Origin: Gammaproteobacteria bacterium
GTDB lineage: Bacteria > Pseudomonadota > Gammaproteobacteria > Pseudomonadales > Azotimanducaceae
Assembly: GCA_018667205.1 (NCBI GenBank)
Contig: JABIVN010000434.1
Span: forward strand, 1-6,113
DNA length: 6,113 nucleotides
Direction of reading: 5' to 3'
Shown here piece after piece: positions 1 through 5,786 of the stretch. Numbering within the stretch: position 1 is the stretch's first letter; each line of letters starts with the position of its first letter. The translations under genes were made by a program, and so were the position numbers. The notes under the pieces were generated by a model. That model saw nothing but the letters and a program-made list of their open reading frames with translations. It was not told the DNA's origin and ran no database searches.

Positions 1-287
1 ATGACGCCAATACCGACGACAAAACCAGAGCCTATAGCGAAAGGAGAGCGCCATGCGGCTAGGGGGCTGATTTCCAGGAAAGGGGAGTCCCTGTCCAGAG
101 CATGTGAGATTCTTTCCCTGATCGGCATTTTGTCCCGGGAACGAAGCCGAGCAATGGCCTCGGTGCCGCCACCCTCCGAGGCTTCTTCCAGAAGACCATC
201 CAATAGTCCTAACATTTTCATCATGTCAGATCTGTTCTGCTGAAACTGTTCAGAACGTGTATCTATCTTCGAATCCAGGATAGGCAT
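1..287 (-). CDS. Acyl-CoA carboxylase beta (carboxyltransferase) subunit, N-terminal fragment
   Basis: This is the first 95 codons of a leftward gene cut by the window edge. The start is ATG at 287-285, with an AGGA ribosome site about 9 bases upstream; it gives MPILDSKIDTRSEQFQQN, the usual opening of methylcrotonyl/propionyl/acetyl-CoA carboxylase beta subunits. A family-typical helical stretch and an R-x-R-D-K-MPIRERI segment (residues about 48-60) follow, then DRDSPFLEISPLAAW (65-79) and GSGFVVGIGV (86-95), where the carboxyltransferase fold begins. The family moves a carboxyl group from carboxybiotin to an acyl-CoA in the cytoplasm, partnering a biotin-carrying alpha subunit that is not in view. 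The SPLAAW...GIGV wording resembles actinobacterial-type acyl-CoA carboxylases more than classical LiuB, but this is from memory. The catalytic core is outside the window, so the substrate cannot be assigned. It is divergent from the acyl-CoA dehydrogenase operon and may share its pathway. Confidence 0.85.
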   Translation of the reverse strand, partial: MPILDSKIDTRSEQFQQNRSDMMKMLGLLDGLLEEASEGGGTEAIARLRSRDKMPIRERISHALDRDSPFLEISPLAAWRSPFAIGSGFVVGIGV

Positions 288-484
288 TTACATTTTTCCT
301 TTGGTGGTTTTTCCACGCATGTAGAGATGGCGGCGAGGGTCAAAAGTAACACAAATAAATCAATTGAAGTACTACGACCAGTGGTGCAGGTAAATCAAAC
401 CTATCCCGGTGGGGCCCGCATAGTGGGTTAATCAAGTGTGTTAGATTGACCACTCCAAATCACAAGACAACCAGGTAGAGCCTG
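288..484. promoter_or_regulatory. Divergent intergenic control region between carboxylase and ACAD operon
   Basis: These 197 bp hold no credible gene and must carry the start signals of two divergent catabolic transcripts. I found no convincing -35/-10 pair in either direction. The motif TAAATCAA occurs at 356-363 and 391-398, a variant TTAATCAA at 428-435, and AAATCA again at 457-462. Short symmetric elements are ACCA-G-TGGT (377-385) and GTGG-TTTTT-CCAC (304-316), the latter lying in the carboxylase leader just ahead of its ribosome site. A regulator binding here is expected from the gene arrangement, but no known operator is recognised. Confidence 0.45.
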
Positions 485-1690
485 ATGACGAATACCACAG
501 ATATTGAACTGAATGAATTTCGCGAGGGTGTTTCTGCCTGGTTCAATGAAAATAAACCATCCGTCCCGGGGTTTCTCCTTCCCGAGACATTCATGGAAGT
601 CGGTACTGATTTGCAGTTTGAGTTCCTCAGGGACTGGCAGCGGAAAGTTTATGAGGCAGGCTATTTGGGCATGGCGTGGCCTGAAGAATATGGTGGTAGG
701 GGCATGCCCCAGGTGTTCCAGGATATAGCGACACAAGAGATGGCAAGCCAGCGTCTGCCCTTCATGCCAAACACAATAGGGTTGAACTGGGCTGGTCCCC
801 TGATCCTCAAGATGGGCACAGAGGAAGATAAGCAAAAATATATTAAAAATATTCTTAGTGCCGAAGACATCTGGTGTCAGGGGTTTTCTGAACCAGAGGC
901 GGGTTCTGACCTTGGCAACTCGCAGTGCCGTGCAGTCCGCGATGGTGATGATTACGTGATCAATGGGTCCAAGATATGGACCAGTTTAGGGACCTACGCA
1001 AAGTACATGATACTACTCGCAAGAACCTCATCCAGCGGTGCTAATAAGTACGCCGGGTTGAGTTATTTTCTGGCGCCAATGCAGGTTGAAGGAATAGACC
1101 CGAAGCCCATTCAAAAACTGACGGGTGAATATGGTTTTTGCCAAACTTATTTTGACGACGCGCGAATTCCCGCCGACTGTCTGATGGGTAGTGAGGGTGA
1201 CGGCTGGAACATAGCGATGGTGACGCTGACCTTTGAGCGGGGAGCAACGGGAGGCCAGGCCGGTGGAATAGCCACGATGGAGCTCAGTATTAACGATGTT
1301 GTTGAGCTATCGAGGCGGGCAATGAGAAACGGCAAGCCGGCGATAGAAGATCCGCATATTCGCAGCCAGTTGGTTCAGCTGATGACTGAGTCAAGAGGTA
1401 ACCAGTTGATGTCTGCCCGCGCAAGAATTCCTGCGCTTGCCACTGATTGGCCGGCTGCGGTTCCAATGTCGGGAAAGCTAAGAGGCTCTGAACTGAAACG
1501 CAGAATGTGTCAATTAGCGGTATCTCTTCAGGGAGCCAATGGGGCACGTTTCGTGTCCGAGGAAGCTATCGACGGTGGCAAGTGGCAACGTTCCTACTTC
1601 AATTCCTTTAGCGGCACGATTGGTGGTGGAACATCTGAAATTCAACATAATATCGTTGGCGAGCGGGTGCTTGGCCTACCGAAAAGTTAG
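485..1690 (+). CDS. Acyl-CoA dehydrogenase, probable catalytic subunit of a heteromeric ACAD
   Basis: A full-length 401-aa flavin-dependent acyl-CoA dehydrogenase, which introduces an alpha,beta double bond into an acyl-CoA in the cytoplasm. An N-terminal helical domain (1-125) contains AWPEEYGGRG. The central FAD/substrate segment has WCQGFSEPEAGSDLGNSQC (130-148) and NGSKIWTS (160-167), then FFDDARIPA-like YFDDARIPA (222-230). The C-terminal helical domain ends with GGGTSEIQHNIVGERVLGLP. The medium-chain catalytic glutamate position is glycine (G381), but a glutamate sits in TLTFERG (E251), matching the isovaleryl-CoA dehydrogenase position used by the mycobacterial FadE/ChsE catalytic subunits. 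ATG 485 follows an AGG about 9 bases upstream and gives a normal-length N terminus. It is the first gene of a three-gene unit, with the partner ACAD starting 10 bp after its stop. The substrate is unknown. Confidence 0.92.
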   Translation: MTNTTDIELNEFREGVSAWFNENKPSVPGFLLPETFMEVGTDLQFEFLRDWQRKVYEAGYLGMAWPEEYGGRGMPQVFQDIATQEMASQRLPFMPNTIGLNWAGPLILKMGTEEDKQKYIKNILSAEDIWCQGFSEPEAGSDLGNSQCRAVRDGDDYVINGSKIWTSLGTYAKYMILLARTSSSGANKYAGLSYFLAPMQVEGIDPKPIQKLTGEYGFCQTYFDDARIPADCLMGSEGDGWNIAMVTLTFERGATGGQAGGIATMELSINDVVELSRRAMRNGKPAIEDPHIRSQLVQLMTESRGNQLMSARARIPALATDWPAAVPMSGKLRGSELKRRMCQLAVSLQGANGARFVSEEAIDGGKWQRSYFNSFSGTIGGGTSEIQHNIVGERVLGLPKS

Positions 1691-1700
1691 GGGTTGATGA

Positions 1701-2819
1701 ATGAGTGACCAGATAGCGTTTAGCGAAGAACAGGCAATGCTGCTTGATACTGCGACAGAGTTTTGTCGGAAACATTCCCCTATTGAAACTGTGCGGGCTC
1801 GGTTGGGTGCAGACCAGATTGATGCCGCAACCTGGCAAGAGATAACAGCACTGGGTTGGTTGGGCATCAATGTTGCTGAAGAGTTTGGTGGTCTGGGCCT
1901 GGGTTTATCGTGCGTGGTGCCCGTTGCCGAGAGTATGGGCAGATACCTGATGGGTAGTCCCTATAGCGGTGCAATTATTGCCAGTGAATGTCTGGCTACT
2001 TCGGGGAGTCGTACCCAGAAAGAAGAATGGTTGCCGAAGATTGTTTCCGGCGCTATAGGATCTATGGCGCTGACAGAACCTAACGGTAGTTGGTTGCTGG
2101 ACGAAATAGGCGCACAGGCTGTGGAGCGGGCTGATAGGCTTGAGCTTTCCGGGACCAAGTGCTTTGTTACGGATGCAGACACCTCGGATTTTTGTATTGT
2201 GTCAGTTAACGTTGAAGCGCAGGCGAGGTTGGTGCTGGTTAAGCGGGAACAGATACCCGCTGGCAATCTGCACAGGGAAGTGGTGATCGACGAGACTCGG
2301 CGAAGTTATCAACTCGACCTGGATGGGATAACCGTGCCGCTTGATCAATTGTTGAAAGGAAGTGATTTCCAGGCCATAGAGTTTGCGTCACTTCTGCTTC
2401 TTTCGGCAGAGATCGCAGGTGGCCTGGTTGGTTCGATTCATACTATCGTTGAGTATCTGAATACCAGAAAGGCGTTCGACAAGGTCATTGGTAGTTACCA
2501 GGCGCTTAAGCATCCAACGGTAAAGATACTGCTTGATCTTGAAGCCATGCGCTCGCATCTCTATCATGCCGCGACACGGTTGGCAGAAGGCAACACCGAT
2601 GAGGCCGAGGTGGCGCTTCGAATGGCGAAAGCCCATGGGTCGGCAGCTTTTGCTTTTGCTGGTGACCGGGCGGTCCAGTTCCATGGTGGGTTCGGGTTCA
2701 CTTATGATTGTGACGCCCAGTTGTACCTGCGCCGAGCGTTATGGTGCCAGTATCAGTTTGGTGATGAAGCGTATCATCGGCACTTGTTGGAACCGATGCT
2801 GCTGGATCAAACTGGATAG
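1701..2819 (+). CDS. Acyl-CoA dehydrogenase-like partner subunit, apparently lacking the catalytic base
   Basis: A 372-aa ACAD-family protein. It shows FSEEQAMLLDTATEFCRKHSP near the start, GWLGINVAEEFGGLGLG (52-68), TEPNGS (125-130) in place of the usual EPxxGSD, and the FAD-contact helix R256-KAFDKVIGSYQALKH (to 271). Near the C terminus is QFHGGFGFTYDCDAQLYLRRA (326-346), typical of FadE28-type small subunits. By my alignment the helix-G catalytic position is serine (S230) and the medium-chain position is phenylalanine (F353), so neither known base is present. Such proteins pair with a catalytic ACAD in alpha2beta2 enzymes, contributing FAD binding at the interface. Its ribosome site AGGGG (1689-1693) overlaps the TAG of the preceding gene, and an earlier ATG at 1697 dies after three codons, so ATG 1701 is the start. 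This arrangement suggests coupled, roughly equal translation of the two subunits. Confidence 0.9.
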   Translation: MSDQIAFSEEQAMLLDTATEFCRKHSPIETVRARLGADQIDAATWQEITALGWLGINVAEEFGGLGLGLSCVVPVAESMGRYLMGSPYSGAIIASECLATSGSRTQKEEWLPKIVSGAIGSMALTEPNGSWLLDEIGAQAVERADRLELSGTKCFVTDADTSDFCIVSVNVEAQARLVLVKREQIPAGNLHREVVIDETRRSYQLDLDGITVPLDQLLKGSDFQAIEFASLLLLSAEIAGGLVGSIHTIVEYLNTRKAFDKVIGSYQALKHPTVKILLDLEAMRSHLYHAATRLAEGNTDEAEVALRMAKAHGSAAFAFAGDRAVQFHGGFGFTYDCDAQLYLRRALWCQYQFGDEAYHRHLLEPMLLDQTG

Positions 2820-2837
2820 GAAATTGAAGGAACCGTC

Positions 2838-3833
2838 ATGAGAATTCTAACCTCAGTATCGGGCCACGACCTGAATGATATCGGTGGTCTGTGCGAGAAC
2901 CTTGAAACACTTGGGTTTACCGATCTTTCTGCGCAGGAGAACAAGCAGGATGCCTTTCTGCCGCTGGCAATTGCAGCCACGCAATCGAAGGTTCTGAATT
3001 TAAGAACCAGCGTTTCCATTGCGTTCGCCCGATCACCCATGTCCACCGCGATGCTGTCATGGGATATTCAGGCAGCGTCTAAGGGGCGGTTTACCCTTGG
3101 CCTTGGCAGTCAGGTGAAAGGTCACAATGTCAGGCGATTCAGTGTGCCATGGAGTCCGCCGGCGCCAAGAATAAGGGAGTATGTTCAATCTGTCAGGGCG
3201 ATTTGGGATTGCTGGGAAAATGGCACCAGGCTCGATTACCAAGGTGAACATTACCAGTTTTCATTGATGACGCCGAACTTCACACCGGAGCCCCTGAGGA
3301 CGCCGTTGCCAAAAATTCAGATCGCGGCCGTTGGTCCGGCAATGATGAAGGTAGCAGCTGAAGAATGTGATGGGGTCATGCTTCATGGTTTCTGTACCCG
3401 CAAGTACCTGCAGGAAAAGGTGATGCCTAAACTCGCAAAGGGGCTTGAGCAGGCGGGAAGAAGCCGCGAACAGTTTGAAATATCAGGTGGCGGGTTTGTG
3501 GCGACGGGAGCGGATGATGAAGCCGTACAGAAACTGTTTGAGTGGGTGCGGATGCGCATCGGTTTCTATGGTTCAACACCATCTTACTGGCCGGTGTTCG
3601 AGGTGCATGGCCTTCAGGATCTTGGTTTAAAACTGAATGAAATGTCCAAGAAAGGGCAGTGGGACGAGATGACCAAAGAGATTTCTGACGATGTTGTGCA
3701 TCTTTTTGCCGCAGTCGGTCGTCATGATGAACTGGTTGGGGCCCTCACGAACAGGTTTGGTGGTATGACGGATATTGTTGGCTTGCCGGAGGATACACCG
3801 CCGGACGTGATCCAGGAGGTGCTGGCGATTTGA
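2838..3833 (+). CDS. LLM-class (luciferase-like) flavin/F420-dependent oxidoreductase, TIGR03617/MSMEG_2256-like
   Basis: A 331-aa TIM-barrel protein of the bacterial luciferase-like family. Visible landmarks are GFTDLSAQEN (26-35), RTSVSIAFARSP (56-67), GRFTLGLGSQVKGHNVRRFSVPW (83-105), REYVQSVRAIWDCW (113-126), MTPNF (144-148), AAVGPAMMKVAAEECDGVMLHGF (163-185), IGFYGSTPSYWPVFE (241-255) and the C-terminal VGRHDELV. The GSQVKGH..RRFS.PW and FYGSTP.Y.PV motifs match the family annotated as F420-dependent, MSMEG_2256-like. The cofactor (F420 or FMN) and the substrate cannot be decided from sequence. A GAAGG ribosome site lies 7 bases before ATG 2838. It starts 18 bp after the ACAD partner and is the last gene of the unit, so it probably acts on the same or a neighbouring acyl-CoA intermediate, for example as a reductase or monooxygenase. 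Confidence 0.88.
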   Translation: MRILTSVSGHDLNDIGGLCENLETLGFTDLSAQENKQDAFLPLAIAATQSKVLNLRTSVSIAFARSPMSTAMLSWDIQAASKGRFTLGLGSQVKGHNVRRFSVPWSPPAPRIREYVQSVRAIWDCWENGTRLDYQGEHYQFSLMTPNFTPEPLRTPLPKIQIAAVGPAMMKVAAEECDGVMLHGFCTRKYLQEKVMPKLAKGLEQAGRSREQFEISGGGFVATGADDEAVQKLFEWVRMRIGFYGSTPSYWPVFEVHGLQDLGLKLNEMSKKGQWDEMTKEISDDVVHLFAAVGRHDELVGALTNRFGGMTDIVGLPEDTPPDVIQEVLAI

Positions 3834-3842
3834 CTTTTTTTT
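3799..3842 (+). terminator. Possible weak intrinsic terminator at the end of the ACAD/LLM operon
   Basis: A run of eight T (3835-3842) begins directly after the LLM stop codon. An imperfect hairpin, CGCCGGAC (3799-3806) against GTGCTGGCG (3819-3827), lies seven bases upstream inside the coding end. The T-tract is good, but the stem is interrupted and set back, so this is tentative. Confidence 0.3.
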
Positions 3843-3876
3843 AGGTTAGAACGCGCTAAGTTAGGGTGGGCTAAGT

Positions 3877-3905
3877 TTGAAGAACGTCTGGCAATCCCGT
3901 ATCGT
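3877..3905 (+). promoter_or_regulatory. Candidate sigma70 promoter of folE
   Basis: TTGAAG (3877-3882) and TATCGT (3900-3905) are separated by exactly 17 bases and each matches four of six consensus positions. The start would fall near 3912, leaving a leader of about 35 bases before the folE ATG. It lies just upstream of a housekeeping gene and just after the possible terminator of the catabolic operon. Confidence 0.4.
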
Positions 3906-3946
3906 CTCTATCCTGTTGGCTTTGACTTGGGAAACGTAGAAAACAC

Positions 3947-4489
3947 ATGGAAGAAGAGTACCGCTCCATTTTGGAAATGATTGGCGAGGACCCGCTTCGC
4001 GGTGGCTTGCTGGACACACCGGCTCGAGCAGCAAAAGCAATGAGCTTTCTGACCCGGGGCTACAGTGAAACGTTGGAACAGGTGGTGAACAACGCGTTGT
4101 TCGACTCAGAGACCAGCGAGATGATCCTGGTTCAGGATATCGAGCTTTACTCGATGTGTGAGCATCATATGCTGCCATTTATCGGAAAGTGCCACGTCGC
4201 TTACGTGCCAACCGGAAAAGTTCTGGGGCTATCTAAAGTCGCCAGAATTGTTGACATGTACGCTCGCAGACTACAGATTCAGGAGAACCTTACCAAGCAG
4301 ATTGCCGATGCGATCCAAGAGGTGACGGAAGCGTCCGGGGTTGGCGTTATCATCGAGGCCCAGCACATGTGCATGATGATGCGTGGTGTTGAAAAGCAAA
4401 ACTCAAAGATGAAAACTTCAGTTATGCTGGGAAGTTTCCGGGATAACCAGATCACACGAATGGAATTCCTTTCGCTTATTTCAAGCTAG
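3947..4489 (+). CDS. folE: GTP cyclohydrolase I (type IA, zinc-dependent)
   Basis: FolE converts GTP to 7,8-dihydroneopterin triphosphate, the entry step to tetrahydrofolate and related pterins, as a cytoplasmic homodecamer. The 180-aa sequence has [13 protein letters not shown] (20-32), [18 protein letters not shown] (64-81), [20 protein letters not shown] (94-113) and [15 protein letters not shown] (139-153). The zinc ligands C71, H74 and C142 and the conserved H73 and H140 are all present, each offset by 39 from E. coli numbering. The protein lacks the longer N terminus of the 222-aa E. coli enzyme, as is common for the roughly 180-aa Pseudomonas-type proteins. ATG 3947 is forced, because an in-frame TGA at 3923 has no other start codon after it. 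The ribosome site is poor: GGGA lies about 14 bases away. It follows an unrelated catabolic operon and precedes aroC, from which a dyad separates it. Confidence 0.97.
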   Translation: MEEEYRSILEMIGEDPLRGGLLDTPARAAKAMSFLTRGYSETLEQVVNNALFDSETSEMILVQDIELYSMCEHHMLPFIGKCHVAYVPTGKVLGLSKVARIVDMYARRLQIQENLTKQIADAIQEVTEASGVGVIIEAQHMCMMMRGVEKQNSKMKTSVMLGSFRDNQITRMEFLSLISS

Positions 4490-4500
4490 GGAAGCGTTGG

Positions 4501-4537
4501 CGAAAACAGCGAGCAAGGTCCTTGGTCGTGGTTTTCG
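4501..4537. terminator. Long near-perfect dyad after folE, probable (bidirectional) terminator
   Basis: The 37 bp centred on T4519 form one dyad. CGAAAAC (4501-4507) pairs with GTTTTCG (4531-4537), CGA (4510-4512) with TCG (4526-4528), and CAAGG (4514-4518) with CCTTG (4520-4524). That is 15 Watson-Crick pairs of 18 plus one G-T. It begins 12 bases after the folE stop. An A-tract, a stem and a T-tract in mirror arrangement is the usual form of intrinsic terminators working on both strands, though the T-tract is only four bases. A protein-binding site or RNA-stability hairpin is the alternative. Confidence 0.5.
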
Positions 4538-4564
4538 GTATTCGCGCCCCCGCTGTAAACATCG

Positions 4565-4594
4565 TTAAAACCCAGCGTCGAACGTGCATATAGT
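4565..4594 (+). promoter_or_regulatory. Candidate sigma70 promoter of aroC
   Basis: TATAGT (4589-4594) matches five of six -10 positions, and TTAAAA (4565-4570) matches four of six -35 positions, with 18 bases between them. Transcription would begin near 4601, giving a short leader of under 20 bases that still includes the AGGAG ribosome site (4608-4612). It lies downstream of the folE dyad, which supports separate transcription of aroC. Confidence 0.45.
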
Positions 4595-4604
4595 GTCGTT
4601 CGAC
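4577..4604. repeat. Perfect 8-bp inverted repeat flanking the aroC -10 box (operator-like)
   Basis: GTCGAACG (4577-4584) and CGTTCGAC (4597-4604) are exact reverse complements separated by 12 bases, and those 12 bases contain the whole candidate -10 hexamer. The right arm is also part of a smaller palindrome, TGTCG-TT-CGACA (4594-4605). Symmetry of this size bracketing a -10 box fits a dimeric repressor site. If transcription comes from upstream it could instead fold as an RNA hairpin next to the ribosome site. No known regulator motif is recognised. Confidence 0.5.
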
Positions 4605-4618
4605 ATCAGGAGTTAGTC

Positions 4619-5704
4619 ATGCCCGGCAGTAGTATTGGTGAAATGTTTAAGGTCACGACCTTCGGCGAAAGTCATGGTCCAGCACTTGGCTGTGTGGTAG
4701 ACGGGTGTCCACCTGGACTGGTTCTTGACGAAGCTGACATACAGGTAGACCTTGACCGTAGAAAACCTGGTACCAGTAAGTTTGCAACCCAGCGAAAGGA
4801 AGGCGATAAAGTTCGAATTCTCTCCGGGGTATTTGAAGGCGTTACAACGGGGACATCAATTGGCCTCTTGATTGAGAACGAGGACCAGCGGTCCAGAGAC
4901 TATTCCGAGATCAAAGACAAATTTAGACCGGCTCACGCGGATTTTTCGTACCAGCAAAAGTATGGTTTTAGAGACTACCGCGGTGGCGGCAGGTCGTCTG
5001 CCAGAGAGACTGCGATGCGAGTCGCGGCTGGTGCTATCGCTAAAAAATACCTGCAGGAGCGCCATGGCATTGTGGTGCGTGGCTATCTGGCTCAAATGGG
5101 TGACATCACATCCGAAATAATTGACTGGGACGAAGTCGGAAACAATCCGTTTTTCTGCCCCGATGTCGGTAAAGTTTCTGAGATGGAGGCGTTAATAGAG
5201 CAGTTGCGACGTGACGGCGATAGTATTGGTGCGAAAATAACCGTCGTAGCGTCTGGCATGATCCCGGGTCTGGGAGAGCCAGTGTTCGATAAGCTGGATG
5301 CCGAGGTTGCCGGTTCGTTGATGAGCATTAACGCCGTTAAGGGCGTGGAGATTGGCCGGGGTTTTTCAGTGGTTACTGAACGTGGTACCGAGCACCGCGA
5401 TGAGATGACCAGTGATGGTTTTCTATCTAATCATGCGGGCGGGATTCTGGGTGGAATCTCAACCGGGCAGGATATTGTCGCGAGCATTGCACTAAAGCCT
5501 ACTTCCAGCATAACCACGGCATCAAGAACGGTGGATAAAGAAGGCCGTGAAACTGAGATTGTGACTAAAGGCAGGCACGATCCGTGTGTCGGCGTTCGGG
5601 CAACACCTATCGCAGAAGCTATGCTCGCGATAGTACTCCTGGATCATCTGCTTCGGCATCGCGGCCAGAATGCGGATGTACAGGTACCCTCTCCATTTAA
5701 GTGA
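4619..5704 (+). CDS. aroC: Chorismate synthase
   Basis: AroC catalyses the last shikimate-pathway step, 5-enolpyruvylshikimate-3-phosphate to chorismate, using reduced FMN, as a cytoplasmic homotetramer. At 361 aa it equals the E. coli enzyme and keeps its numbering. All three family signatures are visible: [17 protein letters not shown] (13-29), [19 protein letters not shown] (spanning about 121-139) and [17 protein letters not shown] (319-335). The invariant active-site histidines H19 and H106 are present, as are LDRRKPGTS and [18 protein letters not shown] 4619 has an AGGAG ribosome site six bases upstream. The extreme C terminus (SPFK) departs from relatives and is encoded by the first copy of a 17-bp tandem repeat that also supplies the stop codon. 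Chorismate feeds aromatic amino acids and p-aminobenzoate, so the gene is linked to folE through folate. Confidence 0.98.
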   Translation: MPGSSIGEMFKVTTFGESHGPALGCVVDGCPPGLVLDEADIQVDLDRRKPGTSKFATQRKEGDKVRILSGVFEGVTTGTSIGLLIENEDQRSRDYSEIKDKFRPAHADFSYQQKYGFRDYRGGGRSSARETAMRVAAGAIAKKYLQERHGIVVRGYLAQMGDITSEIIDWDEVGNNPFFCPDVGKVSEMEALIEQLRRDGDSIGAKITVVASGMIPGLGEPVFDKLDAEVAGSLMSINAVKGVEIGRGFSVVTERGTEHRDEMTSDGFLSNHAGGILGGISTGQDIVASIALKPTSSITTASRTVDKEGRETEIVTKGRHDPCVGVRATPIAEAMLAIVLLDHLLRHRGQNADVQVPSPFK

Positions 5705-5741
5705 ACGCTCCATTTAAGTGAACACTCCATTTAAGGAAAAG
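5691..5741. repeat. 17-bp tandem repeat covering the aroC stop codon
   Basis: CTCCATTTAAGTGAACG (5691-5707) is followed by an identical unit except for a final A (5708-5724). A third copy keeps the first 11 bases (CTCCATTTAAG, 5725-5735) and then diverges. The first unit encodes the last residues and TGA of aroC. Because the stop lies in the first copy, gain or loss of downstream copies would not change the protein. The origin is most simply replication slippage. Nothing shows a regulatory role. Confidence 0.9.
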
Positions 5742-5786
5742 CTGTTTAGGCGAGCGCCATTCGAATAGCAGGCGCGAAGAGCGCAG

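Noticed and set aside
1..243. Rightward 80-aa open frame at the left edge
   Set aside because: It is antisense to the carboxylase beta fragment, whose translation is clearly family-like; the rightward peptide shows no recognisable feature.
288..320. Ten-codon leader-like frame (MRGKTTKGKM) on the minus strand, ending with TAA immediately before the carboxylase ATG
   Set aside because: The adjacency of stop and start is attractive, but no ribosome site precedes it and the composition (no run of one amino acid) does not suggest an attenuator; chance is likely.
428..835. Leftward 135-aa open frame across the start of the first ACAD gene
   Set aside because: It overlaps a well-supported coding region on the other strand and its translation has no recognisable motif.
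3855..3877. Direct repeat GCTAAGTT (3855-3862 and 3870-3877) before folE
   Set aside because: Two 8-bp copies in A/T-rich spacer with no symmetry and no known binding site; too little to call a regulatory element.
4872..5120. Other-frame open stretches inside aroC (both strands)
   Set aside because: They are shadows of the clearly coding aroC frame and have no ribosome sites or family motifs.
5754..5775. GCGCC-N12-GGCGC inverted repeat between the convergent aroC and LysR ends
   Set aside because: The stem is only five pairs with a 12-base loop and no T-tract on the plus strand; on the minus strand the T-run is distant and short, so a terminator call is not supported.
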